A stretch of DNA of 64,000 bases from Paenibacillus luteus (GCF_006542765.1 NZ_SKCD01000022.1:248001-312000); one strand, 5' to 3'. Counted from the stretch's first letter, positions 45,677-55,260 are shown. A program made the numbers and translations. Notes: generated by a model not told the origin, from the sequence alone.

Positions 45677-48550
45677 TTACTCCTCTCCAAGCTTGAGTGC
45701 TTGTGCAATCCGGATTCTCGACAAGCGGTAACCGAGAATAAGCAAACCCAAGGTCAGCGTAATGCCAACGATGCTGTACAGCTGCAAATAGTCGCTGAGC
45801 TGTTGCACCATTTCAAACGGCGGAACTTGATCCTTTGTTGAGAAAGACATCTCAAAGAGCGGAACGAATAGCTCGCTTATGGAATTTCCGATGAAAACGC
45901 CCAGAACAACCGCTGCTCCCGAAGTTAGCAATTGCTCGCTGACGAGCATGCCAATAATTTGCCCGAACCGAATCCCCATTGCTCCAAGCACGCCATATTG
46001 AAGCGTTCTGCCTGAGAGCGTGAGCACCCAGAACAGTAGGAAGCCGAAGAAGCTGATTAGCATGGAGATAACGAAGCCGAGCGTCATCACGCCATTGATT
46101 GCAAGTCTGAACGGATCGTTTTTTGATTCAATCAGCTCTTGCGTTGCGTCCTGAAGCTGGATGATTCGCAGCTTCTTCTCCGCCAGCTGGTCGTAGACAG
46201 ATTGACTTGTAACGCCTTCTTTCAGTTTCAGCCATACTTCGTATGGCTCTACAGCAAGTCTCTTCTGTATCGTGCCGAGATGGCCAACGATCAAGTTGGG
46301 TTGAACCGCTTTTTCATTATCCTTGCTGCTCGTTGGAAGCGGATTCCAGCTTGGCCAGTAATCGATAATGCCATAGACAACGAATTGCGCCTGTTCCAGC
46401 CCGTCCCAGGACAAGCTAATGGTGTCGCCTGGCTTTGCTTTTGTCTTCTTCGCAATTGAACGAGAGATCAGAACCGCCTTCGTATTCGGAGCGAGGAGAT
46501 TCAGGTAGCCGTTAATGGGATAGTCAAGCAGCCCCTCCTTCATCCATGTCGTCTGGCCAAAATTCAACGTGTCAATGCCAAAGAGCGTCGTTGCACCGCT
46601 TGCACCGCTGGCAGGTGTGACAAAGCGCGCATTCTCTTTCTTAAATACTTTAGCGCTCGCCTCAATGCCTTCCAGCTCTTCGAACGGCTGAAACGGCGGC
46701 TCGATGTAATTAACCCGGCTCGAGCTGGACGGGGTCGATTCGGTCAGCGTTTGAGAAGCTGACGACATATAGGTTGAGGGACGCGCATCACTTTCCCAGC
46801 GAGTCATAATGGACATATCGGCTCCAATGGCGTACTCAATCTTGCTCTCCATGTTGTCGTTTATGGTTCGTGCAGCATTCGCGCTAAAGAGTCCTGTCGC
46901 AACGGTCATGATCAGGAACAGCTTGATCGTCTGATATTGACCGGATGATCGGCTAATCTGAATTAGCGTGTTATACAGCGCTGGCGACCACCATCTGCGG
47001 CCAACCCAATAGATCAGACGTATGAACCACGGATAGACCCGCAGCAGCAGCAAGCCGCCCCCGAGCGCGAAAAGCGAAGGCATTAGAAACAGCATCGGAT
47101 CGAGCTGGAAAGCATCCGAATCAAGCCCTAACCGCTGCAAATCCTCCTGCCGTTTGTTGAAATTATAGAGCAAATACATAGTAACGCCCACGAGGATAAA
47201 GTCTAGGCCGGTCTTATGCCAAAATGTCAGCTTGTTATGGCGAGCATTCTGTTGCTTATGACTGACGATACTTACTCTGGTCGCCATGAAAGCGGGTATG
47301 AGAGTCAAAACCAATGCTGCGGCTACCGCTGCCCCCGACATCAAGTAAGCGCTGCTGGTCAGACTGACCTCGAGCGCCGAACGATCGACAAACTCTAGGA
47401 AACCGTTCGAGGCGCCTAATACTTTAGTGAACAGAATGCCGAGTAAAGGACCAACCGCAAGTGCGCTTACGCCAAGAAATAGGCTCTCGAACGTATAGGC
47501 CATCATAATCTGCAGACGACTTGCCCCTCTGCTGCGCAGGACGGAAATCTCCGTCTTCTGCCGTTCAATAAGGAGATTGGCGGCCATAAAGAGATAGAAA
47601 GCGAGCATCAGCATGACTGGCGAATAAAGAGACAGCATCATGACGTCAAGCTTCTCTTGCTTGCCTTGATAGGCACCTACTGTCGAGATGGCTGGGATGT
47701 TGACCTCGTCAACCCCAATTCGGCCGCGGAAATATCGCCTGATATCCTTATCTGCCTTTACAAATGCATCAATCGAATCGATCGTTAACTGCTCGTAATT
47801 AAGCGCTATGCGCCAATCGAGGCTCGCGAGCTTCGTCTTGCCTCCAAGAATAAAATCACTCTCGAATTGATCAAAAGGAATAATAAAGCCATCGCTATCC
47901 TTTGAAGCTAGGTATGGCAAATATGGATCGGCAGTCGGATCCGTCTCCATGACCCCGACCGCGACAACGCGGAACTTCTTTTTGTCCGGCGCTTCCGCGA
48001 TTAATTCATCCCCGAGATCACGCTTCGTAGCGATGAGGAACTTCTGCGTAACGAGAGCCTCGTAAATGCCATCCGTGCGTACGGTTGGCATCACACCGTC
48101 GATCAGTCGAACGCGCTTCTCAAGACCGGATAGCGATTTGATGCTGCCCGTCGCCTTTTGCGACTGCTTCTCTTGGTCCGTAGCATCAGCTCCGTACACT
48201 TTCATACGCTGCGTGAAACGTTGCTGATAAGCGGATATAGCCTCTAGTTCCGCCCTCCCCGGTATCGATTGTACGAATCTGTCAGCCCGCTTGATGGCCT
48301 CTACCGTCTTCTCGTCCACGGACGACGAGGATACTGTCGTACCAATGCGAATATATCCCGGATACACGCCTTCCAGAAGCTGCACCGATTGAAGCTCCTT
48401 CTGCAGCGTCCGCTGCAAGATGGCTTCGGAGTAAAGCGGCATGGAGCTGAACAAAGCCACGCACACGGTAAGGCCGATCCAAAGGTTCAACTGCAGCCAC
48501 TTGTTGTTTGCCATCTTTCGGAGGATCATCGTCCATAAGGCCATTCGCAC
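45677..48550 (-). CDS. FtsX-like ABC exporter permease
   Basis: This 957-residue membrane protein starts at GTG 48550 with AAGGA six bases upstream (ATG 48544 is also possible). The topology is that of duplicated FtsX/MacB units. An N-terminal helix (LNLWIGLTVCVALFSSMPLY) precedes a 240-residue extracellular domain, then helices near 310-430 (MLSLYSPVMLMLAFYLFMAA, QIMMAYTFESLFLGVSALAV). Another helix near 545 is followed by a second large extracellular domain, and three final helices (MTLGFVISMLISFFGFLLFW, LQLYSIVGITLTLGLLILGY). It works with the ATPase genes on each side and the HlyD-like adaptor. Proteins of this size are common in Firmicute antibiotic or lipid export operons; the substrate is unknown. 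Confidence 0.85.
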   Translation of the reverse strand: MRMALWTMILRKMANNKWLQLNLWIGLTVCVALFSSMPLYSEAILQRTLQKELQSVQLLEGVYPGYIRIGTTVSSSSVDEKTVEAIKRADRFVQSIPGRAELEAISAYQQRFTQRMKVYGADATDQEKQSQKATGSIKSLSGLEKRVRLIDGVMPTVRTDGIYEALVTQKFLIATKRDLGDELIAEAPDKKKFRVVAVGVMETDPTADPYLPYLASKDSDGFIIPFDQFESDFILGGKTKLASLDWRIALNYEQLTIDSIDAFVKADKDIRRYFRGRIGVDEVNIPAISTVGAYQGKQEKLDVMMLSLYSPVMLMLAFYLFMAANLLIERQKTEISVLRSRGASRLQIMMAYTFESLFLGVSALAVGPLLGILFTKVLGASNGFLEFVDRSALEVSLTSSAYLMSGAAVAAALVLTLIPAFMATRVSIVSHKQQNARHNKLTFWHKTGLDFILVGVTMYLLYNFNKRQEDLQRLGLDSDAFQLDPMLFLMPSLFALGGGLLLLRVYPWFIRLIYWVGRRWWSPALYNTLIQISRSSGQYQTIKLFLIMTVATGLFSANAARTINDNMESKIEYAIGADMSIMTRWESDARPSTYMSSASQTLTESTPSSSSRVNYIEPPFQPFEELEGIEASAKVFKKENARFVTPASGASGATTLFGIDTLNFGQTTWMKEGLLDYPINGYLNLLAPNTKAVLISRSIAKKTKAKPGDTISLSWDGLEQAQFVVYGIIDYWPSWNPLPTSSKDNEKAVQPNLIVGHLGTIQKRLAVEPYEVWLKLKEGVTSQSVYDQLAEKKLRIIQLQDATQELIESKNDPFRLAINGVMTLGFVISMLISFFGFLLFWVLTLSGRTLQYGVLGAMGIRFGQIIGMLVSEQLLTSGAAVVLGVFIGNSISELFVPLFEMSFSTKDQVPPFEMVQQLSDYLQLYSIVGITLTLGLLILGYRLSRIRIAQALKLGEE

Positions 48551-48599
48551 ACCCCATCCTTGCGCCGGATATGTTGCAGTATCCGGTCTTCATTGTTAG

Positions 48600-49658
48600 T
48601 TAGTTGTTCAAGATGACCTTTTGGCCTTCCTCTAGTCCCTTAATGATTTCTGCTTCCGTCGGCGTTAACAGCCCTACCTCTATGTCGACCTCCTTACGTC
48701 GTTCGCCTTCCGCCACCTGCAAGTAATAGCGGCCCATGTAAGATCGGATGGCCGAGCGAGGCAGGGTGATGACATTCTCACGCTTCTGAAGCTCGATCGT
48801 CAACTCAGCGCTATCGCCAATTTGGATGCCTTCCGGGGCCTTGTCCATACTCATATAGATCGTTACGGCGTTGCGCTCTGCTTTGGATCCATCCGTTCCA
48901 ATCGGCACAGTAGAAGGAGATTGCAGCACTTTGCCCATATACGCTTTTCCCTTGTACTTCAAATTAACTGGCATGCCTGTTTCGACCGGCTGTACTTCCT
49001 TCTTATCTGCAGCTACATAAGTAAGCTGAATCCGGGACGTATCTGCAATCGATACAATAGCCTGGTAGGCGTTCACAAAGTCCCCCGCATTCAAGGTTTC
49101 CACAAACGTCACCGTTCCCGAAAGGGTCGCATATAGACGTGATTTTGTAAGGCGCGTCTCCATTGACTGAAGGGACATTCTCTCGCGTTCGAGATCAATT
49201 TCGCGCAGCCGCAAGTCGGTGGACGACGCTTCGTCAAGGTACGCTTGCTTGAACAGTAGCTCCGCTCGTTCCAAGTTAAGCCGCTGAAGGCTTACCTGAA
49301 GCTCGAGATCGCCCGTTTCCTGCTCCACGAGCAGATCGCCAGCTTTAACTTCCTGGCCGACGCTCACCTTGATTGATTTGAGCCGGCCTCCCGATTCCTT
49401 GAACGACAAGTTCTCCGCACTTGAGGAAACGAAACGGGCCGTACCTTTAAGGTACGTCTGAATCGATCCACGGCTTGCCTCTACGATATCCAATTGCTCC
49501 TGCGCTGGCTGAACAAGCGGCGGCTGCAAAGCAGACTGCTCTGCGGGGAGAAGGCCGCATCCGGACAACGCGAGCATCGCTGTCAACGCCATTACCGATC
49601 GGCGCACGCCTGAAAGCAGCAGTCCGCATCCCTTATTCGATATTCGTTTGCGATACAA
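48600..49658 (-). CDS. HlyD/MacA-like efflux adaptor lipoprotein
   Basis: I take TTG 49658 as start because GGAGG lies nine bases upstream; ATG 49667 directly abuts that GGAGG and 49715 has none. This gives 352 residues and a 26-base overlap with the upstream ATPase gene. A lipobox LALSGC puts the lipid anchor at about Cys34. The adaptor body shows the barrel-sandwich halves (LKSIKVSVGQEVKAGDLLVE and LYATLSGTVTFVETLNAGDF) around a helical hairpin (LQRLNLERAELLFKQAYLDE). A beta-barrel segment contains VETGMPVNLKYKGKAYMGKV. It should link the FtsX-like permease to extracytoplasmic substrate. Confidence 0.85.
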   Translation of the reverse strand: MYRKRISNKGCGLLLSGVRRSVMALTAMLALSGCGLLPAEQSALQPPLVQPAQEQLDIVEASRGSIQTYLKGTARFVSSSAENLSFKESGGRLKSIKVSVGQEVKAGDLLVEQETGDLELQVSLQRLNLERAELLFKQAYLDEASSTDLRLREIDLERERMSLQSMETRLTKSRLYATLSGTVTFVETLNAGDFVNAYQAIVSIADTSRIQLTYVAADKKEVQPVETGMPVNLKYKGKAYMGKVLQSPSTVPIGTDGSKAERNAVTIYMSMDKAPEGIQIGDSAELTIELQKRENVITLPRSAIRSYMGRYYLQVAEGERRKEVDIEVGLLTPTEAEIIKGLEEGQKVILNN

Positions 49659-50358
49659 TTCTTCCATCCTCCAATGAAATGACATGATCAACAAGCTCCA
49701 TAATGCCCGGGTCATGCGTGGTCAGAACGACCGTCATACCGGAACGATTAACGAGTTCCCGGAATACCCGCATCACTTGAATGCCCATTCGGCTATCGAG
49801 CTCCGCCGTCGGCTCGTCCGCGATGAGCAGCACGGGCGCGTGAGCGATTGCCCTTGCAATCGCCACGCGCTGCTGCTCCCCTCCAGAGAGCTCGGCGGGC
49901 CGGTGCTGCATTCTTTCCTTCATCCCAACCTGCTCCAATGCCCGTTCCGCCGCCTCGCGATTTCCCTTAAAAGGAGTACCCGCAACTCGCAGGCCAAATT
50001 CCACATTCTCGTAAGCATTCATGAGCGGAATAAGCCCAAATGACTGAAAGACGAGACCGATTTCTTTGCGTCTCAGAGCACTTCTCTCCTTGCCGGGCAT
50101 GCGCGTAATTTCTCTGTCTCGAAAAAACACTTGCCCTTCCGTCGGCTCGTCAAGCGCGCTAAGCATATTCAGCAAAGTCGTTTTGCCTGAGCCTGACCTG
50201 CCTTTAAGCGCAACCATTGATCCGGCTGGTATATCCAAATGGACGTCCGATAACGCGGTGACGGCGGCAGCGCCTCTACCGAATACACGCTTAAGGCCAA
50301 CCGCCTTCAAAATCATCCCGCCAATTGCTTCTCCAGGCAATTCTACCTTCGCCAACAT
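49633..50358 (-). CDS. ABC transporter ATPase, first gene of the export operon
   Basis: This 241-residue LolD/MacB-type ATPase starts at ATG 50358, with AGGAGG six bases upstream; an earlier in-frame ATG at 50373 lies within the ribosome site. Walker A is GRSGSGKTTLL, the signature LSGGEQQRVAIA, Walker B LLIADEPTAELD and the switch region TTHDPG, all intact. It is the first of four co-directional genes. The presence of two different ATPases for one visible permease suggests either a heterodimeric ATPase or a second permease elsewhere. Confidence 0.9.
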   Translation of the reverse strand: MLAKVELPGEAIGGMILKAVGLKRVFGRGAAAVTALSDVHLDIPAGSMVALKGRSGSGKTTLLNMLSALDEPTEGQVFFRDREITRMPGKERSALRRKEIGLVFQSFGLIPLMNAYENVEFGLRVAGTPFKGNREAAERALEQVGMKERMQHRPAELSGGEQQRVAIARAIAHAPVLLIADEPTAELDSRMGIQVMRVFRELVNRSGMTVVLTTHDPGIMELVDHVISLEDGRIVSQTNIE

Positions 50359-50394
50359 CGCTAACCTCCTCATATTTCCCGCTATTACTATTTA

Positions 50395-50408
50395 TTTTAA
50401 CGCTTTCA
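50395..50408 (-). promoter_or_regulatory. cre-like box upstream of the export operon
   Basis: TGAAAGCGTTAAAA on the minus strand matches 13 of 14 positions of TGWAARCGYTWNCW, 37 bases before the first ATPase start. Catabolite control of an export operon would be unusual, so chance similarity is possible. Confidence 0.4.
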
Positions 50409-50576
50409 TTTCTGTAGAAGTACCTGTCCATTTCTTGTTCGTTTACCCTATAAATGATAGCTGTTGGTTTCGATTAACCATGAGAGAACTATAAATTAAA
50501 TCCTAAAGGGGAAGCTAAAGCCTCTTACCATTGATCCAGCAACTCCGATAGTATTAAATCTCTGCTTTACATCAAT

Positions 50577-50613
50577 AAAAAAAGACTCGCAGCGATGAGG
50601 CTGCAAGTCTTTT
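50577..50613 (-). terminator. Strong intrinsic terminator of the GH43 gene
   Basis: On the minus strand GACTTGCAGC pairs with GCTGCGAGTC around a short loop, followed by TTTTTTT. It lies 47 bases past the stop codon. Confidence 0.85.
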
Positions 50614-50659
50614 CTGTTCAAGGAAGATGGATGGATTTCATTAGTGGTAATCTTTTCAA

Positions 50660-52654
50660 TTAGTTGGCGAACTGCCATGCACGGAATGTGAACAAATCCG
50701 TATCAGCCTTGCCTTTGAACATAAAATACAGATCGTGAACGCCTTCGGCACCCTTGACCGCCGTTTTTGCTTCTATCCAGCCTGTCGATCCATCTCCCTG
50801 CGGAACAGAAAGCGAACCTAGCAAAGCGCCATCCGGACTGTCCAAACGAAGCTCTATGACGGCGGCTTCGCTTCCACCTGCTATGAACGCTGTGAACGTA
50901 GAGGCACCTGCGCCGAAGTCCACGCTGGACACGGCCGTCCAATCGCCGTTGTGAATAGCTCCGACTGCAACCTCTTCTACCGCCGTTCCGTTCTCGTCCA
51001 TCTTATGCGGCAACACTTCGATGCCTGCGCTCCAAGCAAACGTCCCTGCTTCCACTCGCGAGAACGGGTTAAGCTTATCGAGCTGTGGTACGCCTTTCAA
51101 GTCAGCTTCGATTTCTTGAATCGAGCCGTCCGCGACGAAGCTCACTTTGTTCAAATGTGTGGATCGGTAGCCCTTCGGCACGCCCATCGCCTTGGACAAT
51201 GTTTGTGCGTGATATGAAATGTACCATTCCTCCTGGAATTGGAACATCGCATGGTGATTATTGCCGCCCACGCCAAAGAAATGGCCGGGATTTTTCAGAA
51301 TAGTCGTTTGGTATGTCCAAGGTCCCATCGGATGGTCGCTTGTCATGTAGGCGATTTCTCCTGCCTGCGGGCTTCCCTCTGGACGAGTGCCGTCGTAGAA
51401 ATTGGAGCAATACGTAAAATAATAAGTGCCGTCTACTTTGTTGATTCCAGCATCCTCAAACATGAATGGTGCCGGAATGACAGCAGATTCGCCGACAACA
51501 CTGATCATATCGTCTCCTAGCTGCATAACGCGAGCCGTATCCGGTCTCGCCTCCTGGCCCTCCGGGATCCCCCCGCCAAAGTAGATGTAGCCCTTGCCGT
51601 CGTCATCGACCAGCACAGCCGGATCGAACAACCATGTGACTCCTTCTGCGGCTGGCGCCGATCTTGCAATTAGCGGCTTGCCGATCGGATCGATCCACGG
51701 ACCCGTTGGGCTGTCGCTCGTCAGTACGCCAATGCCGCTTGCGTTATTCGCGAAATAAAGGAAGAACTTATCCTTGCCGTCAATCACCTTATGCGCCGCT
51801 GCCGGTGCCCAGGATTGTGTCGCCCACTTTGCCGCTCCTTCGGGACCAGCAGCAACTACGAAACCATGATCCGTCCAGTTCATTAAATCCGAGGAAGAAA
51901 CGATCGACAGCCGATTGATTGATCCGAAAGAGTTGTCCTTCACCTCGCCGGCGGTGTCATACTCAAGTACATCGTAAGTGCTGTAAATATAAACGCGGCC
52001 ATTATGTACGAGAGCATAAGGATCTGCGCCAAATTTATGGGATAAGATCGGATTGCCGTTCTGAGGGAGCTTTCCAACTGCGCTGGCCGGCGGCTCATAG
52101 CTAAGCTCCGTGGCTGCCCCGTTCACATCATACGTCGTTTTATTCTGATTAGACTCCAAAATTTCCAGACTGTTTACCTTCAATTCTTCTTTCATTTTCA
52201 CAATCAACTCCCGCTTTTGTTTTAATGTAATCGTAGCTAGCGTTTTGCTGCCGTCATGGTTCGCAAATGTAACTAGGGAGCCGTCGTCATTGCCGATCCA
52301 AAGCTCCAGCCCTTCCTCGGAAGGCTGAAAGGCAACAGCTGCCGCCGAAACATTATTGAGGTTCAGAACGATCGAATCAATTTCTAATGCAACCGGAATA
52401 TGAAGCGTAGAACGAATTTGTACAACTTCTGCCCCGATCGGGAAATCGTCCATGAGTAAATCCACTTCATATGCGCTATCTCTCTTCTTGCTAAGCTCTA
52501 TCGTCTCTTCCTTCAGGTAAGCCGATAACTTTACAGCAGGTCGTTGCTCCAATTCTTTCCGGTTAACCTCCTGCAACTGGCTGAGAAGGAATATCGCTGT
52601 GGCCATCACTGCAAGGACAGCAATGAGTCCGAAGCGCTTCTTGCTTGTCAACAA
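50660..52654 (-). CDS. Surface GH43 arabinoxylan-debranching enzyme with CBM6-like domain
   Basis: I take TTG 52654 as start (AGAGGTG five bases upstream); the longer frame from 52711 would start inside the promoter -35 region. This gives 664 residues. A hydrophobic N-terminus (FGLIAVLAVMATAIFLLSQL) without lipobox Cys acts as anchor or signal. Residues about 40-185 are a beta-rich domain of cohesin-like appearance. The GH43 propeller (about 195-530) has base Asp in KFGADPYALVHNG, Asp in WLFDPAVLVDDDG and acid Glu in FMFEDAGINKVDG. The C-terminal 130 residues (FSRVEAGTFAWSAGIEV to FTFRAWQFAN) resemble CBM6. The layout matches XynD-like arabinoxylan arabinofuranohydrolases. It probably removes arabinose side chains at the cell surface. 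It is monocistronic, with its own promoter and terminator. Confidence 0.87.
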   Translation of the reverse strand: MLTSKKRFGLIAVLAVMATAIFLLSQLQEVNRKELEQRPAVKLSAYLKEETIELSKKRDSAYEVDLLMDDFPIGAEVVQIRSTLHIPVALEIDSIVLNLNNVSAAAVAFQPSEEGLELWIGNDDGSLVTFANHDGSKTLATITLKQKRELIVKMKEELKVNSLEILESNQNKTTYDVNGAATELSYEPPASAVGKLPQNGNPILSHKFGADPYALVHNGRVYIYSTYDVLEYDTAGEVKDNSFGSINRLSIVSSSDLMNWTDHGFVVAAGPEGAAKWATQSWAPAAAHKVIDGKDKFFLYFANNASGIGVLTSDSPTGPWIDPIGKPLIARSAPAAEGVTWLFDPAVLVDDDGKGYIYFGGGIPEGQEARPDTARVMQLGDDMISVVGESAVIPAPFMFEDAGINKVDGTYYFTYCSNFYDGTRPEGSPQAGEIAYMTSDHPMGPWTYQTTILKNPGHFFGVGGNNHHAMFQFQEEWYISYHAQTLSKAMGVPKGYRSTHLNKVSFVADGSIQEIEADLKGVPQLDKLNPFSRVEAGTFAWSAGIEVLPHKMDENGTAVEEVAVGAIHNGDWTAVSSVDFGAGASTFTAFIAGGSEAAVIELRLDSPDGALLGSLSVPQGDGSTGWIEAKTAVKGAEGVHDLYFMFKGKADTDLFTFRAWQFAN

Positions 52655-52690
52655 GCTTTCACCTCTTTCCTTATTACTGAACATAGTAAG

Positions 52691-52719
52691 GTTATCCACG
52701 GCAAGGAACAACCTGTCAA
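52691..52719 (-). promoter_or_regulatory. Promoter of the GH43 gene
   Basis: TTGACA (52714-52719) and GATAAC (52691-52696) are 17 bases apart on the minus strand, 37 bases before TTG 52654. A second TTGACG motif lies 22 bases further upstream. Confidence 0.55.
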
Positions 52720-52828
52720 ATTCTCATTCATTACCCGTCAAGTTCTAGTTGTCATGCAGATAGATTCGATCGCAAAGCAGAATAGCAATTCAAATAGCAC
52801 CGCCAACCATCATCCCTTGGTCAAAAAA

Positions 52829-53932
52829 CTATTGCAGATTCCATTGGTTTCGATATTCGGAAGGTGACATTCGCTCCAGCTTATCGAATTGGGTAACAAA
52901 ATAATCGGAATTGTTGAATCCGACCCTCTCTGCCACTTCATATATGCGCAAATCCTTCATCCGCAGCAATTTTTTTGCTTCTGTGATTCTCAACTGCTGC
53001 AGATATTGATTAAAGTACATACCGTAATTTTTTTTGAAGAGCTGTCCTAAATAAGCCGGATTGAAATAGAATTGACCAGCAATTATCCTCAAACTAATAT
53101 TTTTGCTATAATTTTGGTCAATGTACGTTTTGATTTTGTGAATTCTCCCCTTCCCGTAGGTTCTGTATAACCTGTTGATCAGATCACCCGCTTCGAAAAG
53201 GAACTCGTTAAACAGCCGTTTGATCTCGTCTAACGTTACATTGTGATGATACCAATTAATGAGTGATTCAAAGGATGTCAGCTCGGTTTCATCGCCTTCC
53301 ATGCTTCTAATTGATTTACAAATCATTAGCACGCATTGTACGATGCCTGTTTGGATCTCCTCGGGCGAAAAACGTTTCTCGCTAAATTCAGAAAATATCC
53401 GATCAACGACCAGCCTGATGTGATATGCATCATTCTCCTCGACTGCCTCTACCAATTTACAGCTTAGGTCGTCGTCCAACGTCGATTCTCCTCGAAGGAA
53501 TGTTTCGATTTGTTTCTGGCTCATCAGCATCCGTTTTCGCGCTTGAGGCTGTATTTTCTTCTCCAACTTGTCGTGCAGCTTCACAAGTGCATTTACAAGG
53601 TCAGCTTCGTCAATAGGCTTAAGCACGTAATCCAGTACGCCGAAACGAACGGCCTGCTGTGCATAGCGGAAATCGGTATGCCCGCTTATAATAACGAACT
53701 CCGTATCGAGCTTCTCCTCCTCCGCAGCTTGAATTAAGGCAAGACCGTCCAGTACCGGCATCTGGATATCGGTGATGACAAGATCAGGTTTTTTGTCTCT
53801 AATCATGACAAGCGCGTCTTCGCCATTAGCCGCTTCACCGATTACTTGATAACCGTTACCCTCCCAATCTATCATTCCTACTAAGCCTTTGCGGAAAAAT
53901 AGTTCGTCGTCGACAATAATAACGCTATGCAT
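52829..53932 (-). CDS. AraC-type response regulator without adjacent kinase
   Basis: This 367-residue protein starts at ATG 53932 behind GAGAGGG. The receiver (1-125) is intact: VDDE at 7-10, phosphoacceptor Asp55 in LVITDIQMP, ISGH and the Lys in YVLKPIDE. A short middle region is followed by a C-terminal AraC HTH pair (LRIIAGQFYFNPAYLGQLFK, IYEVAERVGFNNSDYFVTQF). It is smaller than the other two response regulators here and forms a separate subgroup. It is divergent from the GH8 gene and upstream of the GH43 gene, so both are candidate targets. No sensor kinase lies beside it, so its partner must be encoded elsewhere. Confidence 0.88.
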   Translation of the reverse strand: MHSVIIVDDELFFRKGLVGMIDWEGNGYQVIGEAANGEDALVMIRDKKPDLVITDIQMPVLDGLALIQAAEEEKLDTEFVIISGHTDFRYAQQAVRFGVLDYVLKPIDEADLVNALVKLHDKLEKKIQPQARKRMLMSQKQIETFLRGESTLDDDLSCKLVEAVEENDAYHIRLVVDRIFSEFSEKRFSPEEIQTGIVQCVLMICKSIRSMEGDETELTSFESLINWYHHNVTLDEIKRLFNEFLFEAGDLINRLYRTYGKGRIHKIKTYIDQNYSKNISLRIIAGQFYFNPAYLGQLFKKNYGMYFNQYLQQLRITEAKKLLRMKDLRIYEVAERVGFNNSDYFVTQFDKLERMSPSEYRNQWNLQ

Positions 53933-54054
53933 GAGGTAACCCTCTCTTCTCTGAAAATGGATAGTGCTATAGTTTTTAAAGAAGACTCTTTAATTCCTTA
54001 AGTATCTACCATGTTATGATATGTACAAAAAATTGAATTATGGAGGTTGCGCTA

Positions 54055-55197
54055 GTGTCAGACTCAAACCAAGGTGCTTTCCATACAGGCAGCTACAAGA
54101 ATCTATTCAAGGAACTGGGGTATTCCGATCAGGAAATCGAAAGCAAGCTGGAGCAGGCTTGGAACGAGCTGTTCTACGGCGACCCTGAGATGCGGATCTA
54201 TTACCCACTAGGCGACGACAAAGGTTATCTCCTCGATACCGGCAATCTAGATGTACGCTCCGAAGGCATGTCTTACGGCATGATGATGGCGGTGCAAATG
54301 AACAAAAAGGATGAATTCGACAGACTATGGAACTACGCGAAGACGTTCATGCAGCATAAAGACAGCCGCTACAAGCATTACTTCGCGTGGCATTGCAAGC
54401 CGGATGGCACTCGCATCTCGCAGGGTCCCGCACCCGACGGGGAAGAGTTTTTCGCCATGGCCTTGATTTTCGCCTCGAACCGTTGGGGTGACGGGCCGGT
54501 GCCGTTCGATTATTCCGAGCAAGCCAAAACAATTCTGCGCGCATGCATCCATCAAGGAGAGAACGGCGAAGGCGACCCGATGTGGGATCCGGCAACCAAG
54601 CTAATTAAATTCATACCTGAATCTCCCTTTAGCGATCCCTCCTATCATCTCCCGCACTTCTATGAGTTGTTCGCTATTCATGCCGACGAACAGGACAGGC
54701 CATTCTGGAGAGAAGCCGCCGAAGCGAGCCGTGCTTACCTGCATGCCGCCTGCCATCCCGTAACGGGACTCTCGCCCGAATACGCGAACTATGACGGAAC
54801 GCCTGCGGTACCGCAGCGGCACGGCGACTTTCGTCATTTCTTCAGTGACTCTTACCGCGTAGCGGCGAATATCGGACTTGACTATGAATGGTTCCGCAAG
54901 GACCCCTGGCAAATCGATCAGAGTATTCGCATCCAGGCATTCTTCCGCAACATCGATGTTTCCGATTATCGTCGCTATACAATCGAAGGCAAGCCATTCG
55001 AGGAACCTGCGCTGCATCCGATCGGCCTTCTCGCCACGAATGCAATGGCATCTCTCGCAGCGGACGGACCCGATGCCGCCCATTTTGTCCGCTTGTTCTG
55101 GGGCACGCCCTTGCGTACCGGCGTTCGGCGTTATTACGATAATTGCCTGTATTTCTTCAGTCTGCTGGCATTAAGCGGCAACTACCGTATTTATTAA
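54055..55197 (+). CDS. Reducing-end xylose-releasing exo-oligoxylanase, glycoside hydrolase family 8
   Basis: This 380-residue cytoplasmic enzyme would remove xylose from the reducing end of xylo-oligosaccharides. The start is GTG 54055, with GGAGG eight bases upstream; ATG 54040 overlaps that site. The protein aligns by eye along its full length with the Rex enzyme of Bacillus halodurans. Shared blocks include GYLLDTGNLDVRSEGMSYGM, WGDGPVPFDYSEQAK, SDPSYHLPHFYELF and RYYDNCLY. The general acid is Glu70 (SEGMSYG); the candidate base Asp265 (FFSDSYRVAANIG) and His321 (ALHPIGLLATN) sit where the Rex Asp263 and His319 are expected. There is no signal peptide. It complements the cytoplasmic GH10 and GH43 enzymes and is divergent from the orphan regulator. 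Confidence 0.92.
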   Translation: MSDSNQGAFHTGSYKNLFKELGYSDQEIESKLEQAWNELFYGDPEMRIYYPLGDDKGYLLDTGNLDVRSEGMSYGMMMAVQMNKKDEFDRLWNYAKTFMQHKDSRYKHYFAWHCKPDGTRISQGPAPDGEEFFAMALIFASNRWGDGPVPFDYSEQAKTILRACIHQGENGEGDPMWDPATKLIKFIPESPFSDPSYHLPHFYELFAIHADEQDRPFWREAAEASRAYLHAACHPVTGLSPEYANYDGTPAVPQRHGDFRHFFSDSYRVAANIGLDYEWFRKDPWQIDQSIRIQAFFRNIDVSDYRRYTIEGKPFEEPALHPIGLLATNAMASLAADGPDAAHFVRLFWGTPLRTGVRRYYDNCLYFFSLLALSGNYRIY

Positions 55198-55215
55198 ACT
55201 AATGCACAATATTGA

Positions 55216-55260
55216 AGCGGCAATCGTCTCCCTTGCTAACACAAGGAAACGATCGCCGCT
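55216..55260 (+). terminator. Terminator of the GH8 gene
   Basis: AGCGGC-ATCGT and ACGAT-GCCGCT form a long stem with an inner CCTTG/CAAGG helix, followed by TTCTTC. Confidence 0.7.

Larger units (their letters stand above)
50359..50659. other. Intergenic region upstream of the export operon
   Basis: A cre-like box (50395-50408) and the terminator of the GH43 gene (50577-50613) lie here. No gene is seen. Confidence 0.5.
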
